Shown piece by piece: positions 1 to 6,124 of a stretch of DNA of 6,124 bases; position 1 is the stretch's first letter; every line of letters starts with the position of its first letter. Below the pieces are notes generated by a model. It saw nothing but the letters and a program-made list of their open reading frames with translations. It was not told the DNA's origin and ran no database searches. Source of the stretch: Candidatus Peribacteraceae bacterium (GTDB lineage: Bacteria; Patescibacteriota; Gracilibacteria; Peribacterales; Peribacteraceae). A program made the translations under genes and the position numbers. Where the stretch lies: the NCBI GenBank assembly GCA_018062585.1, contig JAGORY010000058.1, positions 1-6,124 of the forward strand, in the 5' to 3' direction.

Positions 1-14
1 CGCAGCCGACGCCG

Positions 15-2384
15 TCAGGCAGTCTCTGAAGATCTGAGGCCCGCAAGCCAGTCACGAACGCTCGTTGCTTTGGCGTACAGAAAAAACAGAAACAGTGGTA
101 AACCGAGGCCAAGCATAAATGCCCCCATCGTCATCGGCCGAACCGAACTCGGTGCATCAAAATTGGGCGCTAGAATGTCATTGGACACCACTGTCTCATC
201 AGTCGCTTGAGCCCTGTACGAAGCGGCATACGCCTTTACCGTGGCGCTGACTTTAGGGGCTGTCGCTGTCTTAGGTTTCGTTACCTTTGCCTTGGCAACC
301 TTCACCGGAACCACAGTGCAAATATTTGGCTCTCCCGGCGTCGGTTCTATTGTTTCACAAAATCCGTCACCACTCACCGCATACGCCATCCCGTTTTTCA
401 GCTTCGGATACGTCAGTGACGAAATAGCAGAGCCATCAGGAGCGATGAGATTTACAGTATCACCGGCATTACGAAGAGCTAGTTTCAACGACGATACATC
501 GATCATGATCCGAGACCCCGATGCGACTTTGAGCCCTGAAGGAAGACTTTTTTTGGAAGCTGTCGTCTTGAGACTCCACCCCGATACATCGACTGCTTTC
601 TGAGATACATTCTCAATCTCAAGCCATTCGTTCACCTTCCAATCTTTAATTGCAGATGCAGATGTCTTTGGAAATGGTGCGGGATATATCTCCGTGAGAC
701 GCAGAGAAGTGATGTCCACAGCTATGAAAGATCCGGTATTCGTATACATTTTTGATACGTCTTTTATACTATCAGTAAGGGCTGAGTCAGAGGTCCAGTA
801 TTGTTTTGATGCCATGAGCAGAGAGACTGACGTATTGTCCTGCATTAGTGCATCGGCAACCAACCTCCCATCGACATCCCACATATCTGTACTACTTTGT
901 AATTCGACTATTTCGTTTTCAAGAAGGGCTCGAAGCAATTCATATGCCTTTGATTCATTAAGAGAATAGCGATCAGGAATCCGCACGGTGACCGTCTGCT
1001 TGCCAAGGATTGCCGCTGCTTCGCCATACAGCTCCAGCAGAAATGATGTCGAGTCAGTGACTGAGGTGACAACTCCCCTGATCGTGACGCTGCGGAGGTC
1101 ATCTGGGAAATACCTTCTGCCCTCCTCGGCCGGACTGCTCCACGGGATAGTAGACAGTGCGAGACCGGCGGGAGTGACGAGGCTGATTTTGGAAGCGGTG
1201 TTGGGAAGTGTGAACGAGAGTTCGCTACTGAAGATCTTGAGGGTCTCTCCGAGTCCAATGAAATTCTTCAGTGCGTAGGACTTCACCGAGGTCTCACCGA
1301 CCTTGATCTTCCAGCCCCGAAGATCGACCGGTTTTTCTTCCAAGTTTTTGATCTCGATCCACTCTTTGCCGGTATCGGTTCCTTCGGGGTTCGGCAGTGC
1401 CGCCATGAGGATCAGTCGCGAGCCGTCGTACCACACGGATTGCTCCGAAGACGCGCTACCTGAACCCGGTTCCGGCATCACCTCCACAATTTGCTCTTGT
1501 ACCAGTGTATTATCACATTTGTTTTTGGCTTCCAGTCGCACGATATGGGTACCGGGCGTGATGAAAGAATGCACCGGAGGATTGCAACTCTGACTGCTAA
1601 ATCCGTCGCTAAAAATCCAGCTGCAAGCAACGCCCGTGAGAGTTCCTTCTGTCGCAACAGCCTGAAAGTTAACGGTCGCTTTTCCAACCGCGACAAGTGG
1701 GCCGGATTGAACCGCAATAGCGATCTCAAGAGGGTCCGAACACGGCGTCGGGTCAGGGTCGGGGATGGGGTCAGGGTCAGGCTCCGGATCTGGCTCCGGT
1801 TCTTCCTCGGCCGCAGAAGCAAAGCCGGGCGTCCCTTTATCGCCTGCGTTAGGGTCAAAGCCGAGTGACTGCATGGCGCTGCGCCAGTTCTCTTTCACGG
1901 TACCCGCGACCGCAGGATCCATCCGTTCCATGCTGGCCTTGCCCTCGGTGCCGCTCGGATTCTCTCCCGCAAACGGCGCACCCACGCCGTCATCGATTTC
2001 GTCCATCACACTTCCGGCACTATCCCGGAGCCGTAGTAAGAGCTTCGTATTCGGTAGGCTCAGCGTCGACGACACCCCGAACGGCTCATGAAGCAGGCGC
2101 GAACTTGCAGCTGACTTGGAAGCAATGACGAGGTACTCCCCCACCCGGAGAATCGAGCCGGTCTCGAACCGGAAGGAGACGACTTCTTTGCCGCTGGAGT
2201 TTACGGACGTCACTGTCCAGCCCGAGAGATCGGCGTCTAGAGCATCTGGGTTCATGATCTCAAGCCACTCATCGGAGGAACCGAGGCTTGTGCCCATCCA
2301 CATGACCTCACTGATGACCGGACTCGCGAAAGCGCGGAGGGGAATTATTGACAATAGGAGAACGGAGAAAAGGAGGGTACGCAT
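15..2384 (-). CDS. Secreted, C-terminally anchored multi-domain lamin-tail-domain (LTD) protein
   Basis: A 789-residue protein whose exact function is unknown. The ATG at 2384 is preferred over an in-frame TTG at 2438 because a clean signal peptide begins there (MRTLL, hydrophobic core, predicted cleavage after AFA, residue 20). Three LTD domains are visible from a recurring pattern: DEWLEI/SGW/LPNT (residues 38-113), KEWIEI/RGW/LPNT (340-396) and NEWLEI/SGW/LRNAG (585-640). Between LTD1 and LTD2 lie an acidic Pro linker (193-214) and a PKD-like beta-sandwich (about 219-304) with Cys at 215, 254, 267 and 290 that could form disulphides. Between LTD2 and LTD3, residues 430-532 resemble a degenerate staphylococcal nuclease fold. 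After LTD3 come a Cys pair (676, 689), a Lys/Ala/Thr/Pro linker, one transmembrane helix (about 753-770) and a short basic tail. This predicts an extracytoplasmic protein held by its C-terminus. LTDs in bacterial exported proteins are known to accompany hydrolases; a surface or nucleic-acid-binding role is inference. The stop is TGA; about 14 bases remain downstream, so its operon context is unseen. Confidence 0.9.
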   Translation of the reverse strand: MRTLLFSVLLLSIIPLRAFASPVISEVMWMGTSLGSSDEWLEIMNPDALDADLSGWTVTSVNSSGKEVVSFRFETGSILRVGEYLVIASKSAASSRLLHEPFGVSSTLSLPNTKLLLRLRDSAGSVMDEIDDGVGAPFAGENPSGTEGKASMERMDPAVAGTVKENWRSAMQSLGFDPNAGDKGTPGFASAAEEEPEPDPEPDPDPIPDPDPTPCSDPLEIAIAVQSGPLVAVGKATVNFQAVATEGTLTGVACSWIFSDGFSSQSCNPPVHSFITPGTHIVRLEAKNKCDNTLVQEQIVEVMPEPGSGSASSEQSVWYDGSRLILMAALPNPEGTDTGKEWIEIKNLEEKPVDLRGWKIKVGETSVKSYALKNFIGLGETLKIFSSELSFTLPNTASKISLVTPAGLALSTIPWSSPAEEGRRYFPDDLRSVTIRGVVTSVTDSTSFLLELYGEAAAILGKQTVTVRIPDRYSLNESKAYELLRALLENEIVELQSSTDMWDVDGRLVADALMQDNTSVSLLMASKQYWTSDSALTDSIKDVSKMYTNTGSFIAVDITSLRLTEIYPAPFPKTSASAIKDWKVNEWLEIENVSQKAVDVSGWSLKTTASKKSLPSGLKVASGSRIMIDVSSLKLALRNAGDTVNLIAPDGSAISSLTYPKLKNGMAYAVSGDGFCETIEPTPGEPNICTVVPVKVAKAKVTKPKTATAPKVSATVKAYAASYRAQATDETVVSNDILAPNFDAPSSVRPMTMGAFMLGLGLPLFLFFLYAKATSVRDWLAGLRSSETA
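1743..1808 (-). repeat. Low-complexity tract coding for an alternating (Asp/Glu)-Pro linker
   Basis: Near-tandem 6-bp units of the type GGGTCA/GGGTCG/GGCTCC on the plus strand encode EEEPEP followed by alternating DP/EP pairs with one IP interruption (residues 193-214 of the LTD protein). The encoded segment should be an extended, rigid, highly acidic spacer separating LTD1 from the PKD-like domain. The near-identical units make replication slippage and length variation between strains likely; that last point is inference. Confidence 0.85.
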
Positions 2385-2390
2385 GCCACC

Positions 2391-2594
2391 ATGAAAGACG
2401 ACACTCCCCCCGCTGCCGATGACTCCTCGAGCATCCAAACTGAGCTACGACGGTATCTGTAGGAACTACGCGCAAAAGGCGTGTGCCGTTGGTCTGGCGA
2501 ACGGGTGTATATATTTCATACGAAACAACGCTTCGTGCAATACCTGTTTTTGGCTTCATGTCACAGAAAGCTCAAGAGTAAGCCAATATATTGA
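2391..2594 (+). pseudogene. Possible decayed small gene, interrupted by an in-frame TAG
   Basis: From the ATG at 2391 one frame reads 23 codons (MKDDTPPAADD...TELRRYL), hits TAG at 2460-2462, then continues open for 43 codons (ELRAKGVCRWSGERVYIF...KLKSKPIY) to TGA at 2592-2594. The part after the TAG has a balanced, protein-like composition (Arg/Lys-rich with an aromatic hydrophobic stretch) and resembles coding sequence more than the overlapping frames do. An AGGAGGG string lies at 2371-2377, 13 bases before the ATG, but it is the complement of signal-peptide codons of the LTD gene and may be chance. No family was recognised. It may be a decayed gene, or noise: the length is too short to decide by eye. 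Confidence 0.22.
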
Positions 2595-2767
2595 CCTCGC
2601 ATACCAGAGGAAGACTCAGTAGAATGGCCTTAAGACCACTGTTTGCAAAGCAAGGCTACCTATCATGCTTCCACTCTCCCGTCACAACCGAGCGAATATT
2701 GACCTCTCCCTCTCCGAGGTGACTGCTCTTTTGCCAGAGACGAAGATATTGATCTAGCACTGCATCA

Positions 2768-2803
2768 AACGGTGGCGACTTTCATCCGTTGCCTCCCACC
2801 GTT
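2768..2803 (+). promoter_or_regulatory. Inverted repeat abutting the rny start codon
   Basis: AACGGTGG (2768-2775) is the exact reverse complement of CCACCGTT (2796-2803), which ends immediately before the rny ATG at 2804; the loop is 20 bases. If transcribed, the stem would end at the start codon and could limit ribosome access, or serve as a binding or cleavage site. The loop also contains the alternative in-frame TTG at 2789. The pairing is seen directly; a regulatory role is inference. Confidence 0.35.
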
Positions 2804-4360
2804 ATGGATTATCCCATCGTTTTCTTAGCTCTCGTCGCCGGACTTCTCCTTGGTCTGCTCGTCGGTTGGTTCTGGTTCAGTAAAGGAAAGAAAATCAGCG
2901 GTGCCCTTCAGTCACAGATTGACCAGAAGGAACGCGAGCTCTCGTCCATCAACGTGAAAGTTGTGGAAGCGAGAAGCGCGATAAAGACCCAGGAGGCCGA
3001 AGCCAAAGCGCAGGCCAAAGAGATCCTTTCCCAGGCCCGCCTAGAAGCGCAGGAACTCACGAACAAACTGGAACGTGAATCCGTCCGCATAGAAGAAAAG
3101 GAGAAGGCACTCGATACGAAGGTCACCGAAGTGGAGGGCCAGAGGAATCGCCTTCAGAAACAGGAAGAGGACAACAAGCAGATGCAGGAAGAGCTCCGCG
3201 AATCCACGGTCAAACACAGGGAGGCACTCGAGAAAGTCTCGAAGCTCTCCACCGAAGAGGCGAAAGAGAAGCTCTCCACGGAACTCGAGAAAGAATTCTC
3301 TGGGTACTTCGCGGGACAAGTAAAGGAGATGAAGAAGCGCGCCGAGGAAGACGTCGAGGCCGTGTCCAAAAATCTTCTGGCCGAAGCGATCCACCGCTAC
3401 GCATCCGAAGTCGCGACCGAATCCACGACGACCGTCGTCCAGCTTCCAAGTGACGACGTGAAGGGGCGCATCATCGGAAAGGAAGGACGCAACATCGTCG
3501 CCTTCGAATCCGCAACCGGCATCGACGTCATCATCGACGATACACCGGGCGCCGTCGTCATCTCGGGTTACGACTTAGTCCGCCGCTACGTCGCCAAACT
3601 CGCACTCGAGAAACTCGTCGAGGACGGACGCATCCAGCCTGCCCGCATTGAAGAAGTCGTGAACAAGGTAAAGGAGGACGTGGCGAAGATGATGCTTGAG
3701 TTCGGCAAGCGCGCCGTCGAGGAACTCGGCATCACGGGCTACGCTCCGGAACTTCTGAAGATCATCGGACGCCTGCGTTTCCGCACCAGCTACGGACAGA
3801 ACATCCTCAAGCACTCCGTGGAAATGGCTCACATGGGCCGCATCATGGCAGCCGAAATCGGCGCTGACGAACAGATCGTCGTCGAAGGATGTCTGCTCCA
3901 TGACATCGGCAAAGCCTTAGACCACGAGGTCGCCGGTACGCACGTGCAGATCGGCGTCGAAATCGCGAAGCGTTTCAAGGTCCGCCCCGAAGTCGTGCAC
4001 TGTATCGCCGCCCATCACGAAGACACACCGATCTCCTCGGCAGAAGCATTCATCGTCGCCGCAGCGGACGCCATTTCAGGTTCACGCCCCGGTGCTCGCC
4101 GCGAAAGCATGGAGGCGTACATCAAGCGCCTCACCGAACTTGAGAACACGGCTCGCAGTTTCGAGGGAGTCTCGAAGGCATACGCCATCTCCGCAGGACG
4201 CGAAGTGCGCGTCTTCGTGGATGCCGGCAAAGTGGATGATCTCACGCAGCAGAAACTCGCGAAGGACATCGCCAAGAAAATCGAATCCGAACTCACGTAT
4301 CCGGGTGTCATCAAAGTGAATGTGATACGTGAGAGGAGGATTGAGGAAACGGCAAAATAA
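2804..4360 (+). CDS. rny: Ribonuclease Y, membrane-anchored endoribonuclease
   Basis: RNase Y makes endonucleolytic cuts that start mRNA decay and is tethered to the inner face of the membrane. All family parts are present in 518 residues (Bacillus subtilis RNase Y is about 520): an N-terminal transmembrane helix (about 3-25, followed by a basic SKGKK stop-transfer), a long charged coiled coil (about 35-200), a KH RNA-binding domain (about 210-275) with the GxxG loop GKEG at 225-228, and a metal-dependent HD phosphohydrolase domain. Catalytic metal ligands are intact: His337, the His366-Asp367 pair in LLHDIG, the AAHHED motif (His404/405) and Asp422 in AADAISG. The ATG at 2804 is chosen over a TTG five codons upstream because the hydrophobic helix follows it at once and the TTG lies within the loop of an inverted repeat. 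No Shine-Dalgarno sequence precedes either start. The gene is followed directly by the heptamer stem and is probably transcribed separately from tuf. No missing residue or frameshift is seen. Confidence 0.97.
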   Translation: MDYPIVFLALVAGLLLGLLVGWFWFSKGKKISGALQSQIDQKERELSSINVKVVEARSAIKTQEAEAKAQAKEILSQARLEAQELTNKLERESVRIEEKEKALDTKVTEVEGQRNRLQKQEEDNKQMQEELRESTVKHREALEKVSKLSTEEAKEKLSTELEKEFSGYFAGQVKEMKKRAEEDVEAVSKNLLAEAIHRYASEVATESTTTVVQLPSDDVKGRIIGKEGRNIVAFESATGIDVIIDDTPGAVVISGYDLVRRYVAKLALEKLVEDGRIQPARIEEVVNKVKEDVAKMMLEFGKRAVEELGITGYAPELLKIIGRLRFRTSYGQNILKHSVEMAHMGRIMAAEIGADEQIVVEGCLLHDIGKALDHEVAGTHVQIGVEIAKRFKVRPEVVHCIAAHHEDTPISSAEAFIVAAADAISGSRPGARRESMEAYIKRLTELENTARSFEGVSKAYAISAGREVRVFVDAGKVDDLTQQKLAKDIAKKIESELTYPGVIKVNVIRERRIEETAK

Positions 4361-4434
4361 GCGGGTAGAAGGTAGAAGGTAGCGGATAGGAATTCTCCTA
4401 CCAGCTACCCGCTACCCGCTAATCGCTGCTTTTT
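4360..4434 (+). terminator. Long stem-loop after rny, possible terminator or 3' stabiliser
   Basis: The transcript can fold into a regular three-part stem: 9 bp (4360-4368 with 4412-4420), 5 bp (4371-4375 with 4405-4409) and 5 bp (4378-4382 with 4398-4402), separated by symmetric 2x2 internal loops and capped by a 15-base loop. A run of five T (4430-4434) lies 9 bases past the stem, further than in a canonical intrinsic terminator. A slipped pairing (AGCG at 4360-4363 with CGCT at 4424-4427) brings a short stem close to the T run. Terminator function is therefore plausible but not certain; it could also protect the rny 3' end. Confidence 0.45.
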
Positions 4435-4450
4435 ATCCGCTTAACCGCTG
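4361..4450. repeat. Heptanucleotide array in inverted arrangement
   Basis: Read in steps of seven from the base after the rny stop, the sequence is GCGGGTA, GAAGGTA, GAAGGTA, GCGGATA, then GGAATTC at the centre, then TCCTACC, AGCTACC, CGCTACC, CGCTAAT, CGCTGCT, TTTTATC, CGCTTAA. The first four units and the later ones are approximate reverse complements in exact 7-bp phase, which produces the stem described for this locus; the last CGCTG (4446-4450) is one base out of phase. It resembles the heptameric short tandemly repeated repetitive (STRR) sequences known in cyanobacteria in unit length only; a relationship is not implied. Confidence 0.7.
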
Positions 4451-4479
4451 TTGACCTCCCCTACTCCCTCCTCTAGACT
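4451..4479 (+). promoter_or_regulatory. Sigma70-type promoter for tuf
   Basis: TTGACC (4451-4456, five of six matches to TTGACA) and TAGACT (4474-4479, four of six to TATAAT) are separated by exactly 17 bases. Transcription would begin near 4486, giving a leader of about 75 bases before tuf. The leader can form small stems (GACCC 4500-4504 with GGGTC 4518-4522, or AAGAGGG 4514-4520 with CCCTTTT 4544-4550 using one G-U pair) that are mutually exclusive. The position downstream of the post-rny stem suits a separate tuf-rpsJ transcription unit. Confidence 0.6.
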
Positions 4480-4561
4480 CTCTCAGCTTTAGACGATATG
4501 ACCCCATGGTTTAAAGAGGGTCTTAGAGTCACTCTCTATTATTCCCTTTTCCCCTCGTTGT

Positions 4562-5743
<1,182 letters not shown>

Positions 5744-5758
5744 TTTTTAGCGCGAGCA

Positions 5759-5787
5759 GGGAGCCCCGCAGTACATGCGGGGCTCCC
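5759..5787 (+). promoter_or_regulatory. Perfect 12-bp hairpin between tuf and rpsJ
   Basis: GGGAGCCCCGCA (5759-5770) pairs fully with TGCGGGGCTCCC (5776-5787) around the loop GTACA. The stem is very GC-rich, but no T run follows it on either strand; a TTTTT at 5744-5748 lies before it. It is therefore not a standard intrinsic terminator. It could attenuate transcription partially, mark a processing site that separates the tuf and S10 messages, or protect the tuf 3' end. The structure is certain from sequence; the role is inference. Confidence 0.7.
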
Positions 5788-5828
5788 TCAACTCCGCTCT
5801 CCCCATCCGCTCTTTCCCATCATCTCCC

Positions 5829-6124
5829 ATGATTCCTGCAAAGAAGAAGTCCGATGAGACCAAGAAGGCCCCGGCCGAGAAGAAAGCCAAGAAACCGGCT
5901 GCTTCCAAAAAGGCTGTCGCACCCAAGCAGGAAAAGACTGGTGAGACCAAGAAGACAACAACTGCTCCGACCTCAACCTCGGCTGTTTCCGCAAAGAAAG
6001 ATTCGGCTCCTGCCGCTGCTCCCAAGATCAAAGGCATCCGCATCCGTCTCTCGGCATTCGACCACACGGTCCTCGACGAGACCAGCCTCAAGATCATCGA
6101 CACCGCCATCCGCACGGGTGCCGT
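5829..6124 (+). CDS. rpsJ: Small ribosomal subunit protein S10, 5' part, with a Lys/Ala-rich N-terminal extension
   Basis: S10 belongs to the 30S head and also acts with NusB in antitermination in model bacteria. The window holds 98 codons and two further bases, open at the right edge. Residues 68-98 match the S10 start: KGIRIRLSAFDH, then LDE and the TAIRTGA segment that aligns with the TAKRTGA of E. coli S10. In E. coli this core begins within about five residues of the N-terminus; here it is preceded by about 65 residues made mostly of Lys, Ala, Pro, Thr and Ser (KKAPAEKKAKKP and similar), likely disordered and strongly basic. The ATG at 5829 is the first usable start after the tuf hairpin, with no Shine-Dalgarno sequence and a C/T-rich leader. 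The gene is probably first in the S10 operon and likely co-transcribed with tuf across the 85-base spacer, subject to the hairpin there. Confidence 0.95.
   Translation, partial: MIPAKKKSDETKKAPAEKKAKKPAASKKAVAPKQEKTGETKKTTTAPTSTSAVSAKKDSAPAAAPKIKGIRIRLSAFDHTVLDETSLKIIDTAIRTGA

Larger units (their letters stand above)
2385..2803. other. Divergent intergenic region between the LTD gene and rny
   Basis: About 420 bases separate the two divergent start codons. No tRNA, rRNA or intrinsic terminator was seen. The region holds a broken small plus-strand frame (2391-2594), an AT-rich box on both strands (about 2506-2520), an 11-bp direct repeat carrying TTGACC at 2588-2598 and 2696-2706, and an inverted repeat touching the rny start (2768-2803). 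Both TTGACC copies could serve as -35 boxes, but no good -10 lies 16-18 bases downstream of either, so the rny promoter is not placed. No confident promoter for the LTD gene could be placed either. Confidence 0.7.

Noticed and set aside
1478..1868. Open frames on both strands within the LTD gene (1478-1858 minus, 1491-1868 plus)
   Set aside because: They are Arg/Ser-rich, match no family and arise from the repetitive linker and surrounding codons of the real minus-strand gene.
15..2384. UGA=Gly recoding as in Gracilibacteria
   Set aside because: The LTD gene ends naturally at TGA after a transmembrane helix and tail, and no in-frame TGA occurs within rny, tuf or the rpsJ part, which use GGN for glycine.
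2383..2393. A Kozak-like GCCACCATG on the plus strand
   Set aside because: All surrounding genes are bacterial; this is chance sequence beside the LTD start codon.
2308..2559. An 83-codon minus-strand frame overlapping the LTD start
   Set aside because: It overlaps the signal-peptide region in another frame and has no signs of a domain or start signal.
2419..2622. A 67-codon plus-strand frame overlapping the broken small frame
   Set aside because: Its composition (many Cys, Asn, Ser) is unlike a real protein, and the adjacent frame looks more coding.
2665..2757. A 30-codon plus-strand frame (MLPLSRHNRANIDLSLSEV...)
   Set aside because: It is too short to separate from chance, has no Shine-Dalgarno sequence or known family, and includes one of the TTGACC repeats.
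4361..4450. The heptamer array as a CRISPR array
   Set aside because: Units are 7 bp with no spacers, and orientation inverts at the centre; no cas genes are present.
4537..4542. TATTAT just before tuf as a -10 box
   Set aside because: No acceptable -35 lies 16-18 bases upstream, and the TTGACC-17-TAGACT pair further up is better.

Overview
The window looks like part of a chromosome from a Candidate Phyla Radiation (Patescibacteria) bacterium, possibly a Peribacteria-like lineage. This is inference, supported by four things: a multi-domain secreted lamin-tail-domain (LTD) protein of a kind common in these genomes, a bacterial EF-Tu and RNase Y that match no well-known model group closely by eye, a Lys/Ala-rich extension on ribosomal protein S10, and translation starts that mostly lack a Shine-Dalgarno (SD) sequence. 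Glycine is read only from GGN codons in the three conserved genes and no in-frame TGA occurs in them, which argues against the UGA=Gly code of Gracilibacteria/Absconditabacteria.

Layout. (1) Positions 15-2384, minus strand: a 789-residue exported, C-terminally membrane-anchored protein with the order signal peptide, LTD, Pro/Asp/Glu linker, PKD-like domain, LTD, a degenerate staphylococcal-nuclease-like domain, LTD, transmembrane helix. (2) 2385-2803: a divergent intergenic region holding a possible decayed small reading frame, an 11-bp direct repeat and an 8-bp inverted repeat that touches the rny start codon. (3) 2804-4360, plus strand: RNase Y (rny), complete. (4) 4361-4561: a 7-bp-periodic array in inverted arrangement that folds into a long stem directly after the rny stop, then a clear sigma70-type promoter and leader for tuf. 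(5) 4562-5743: EF-Tu (tuf), complete. (6) 5744-5828: a spacer with a perfect 12-bp hairpin. (7) 5829 to the window end: the start of rpsJ (S10) with an N-terminal extension of about 65 residues.

The plus-strand genes serve core gene expression: RNase Y in mRNA turnover at the membrane, EF-Tu in aminoacyl-tRNA delivery, and S10 as probable first gene of the S10 ribosomal operon. The tuf-rpsJ junction is the usual end of the str operon and start of the S10 operon, but here fusA is not upstream of tuf; rny is. The minus-strand gene is an envelope protein that appears unrelated to them. Nothing here is a defence island, CRISPR array, tRNA/rRNA gene or insertion sequence. The less ordinary signals are the degenerate nuclease fold between LTDs, the heptamer stem, the pyrimidine-rich SD-less leaders and the S10 extension.
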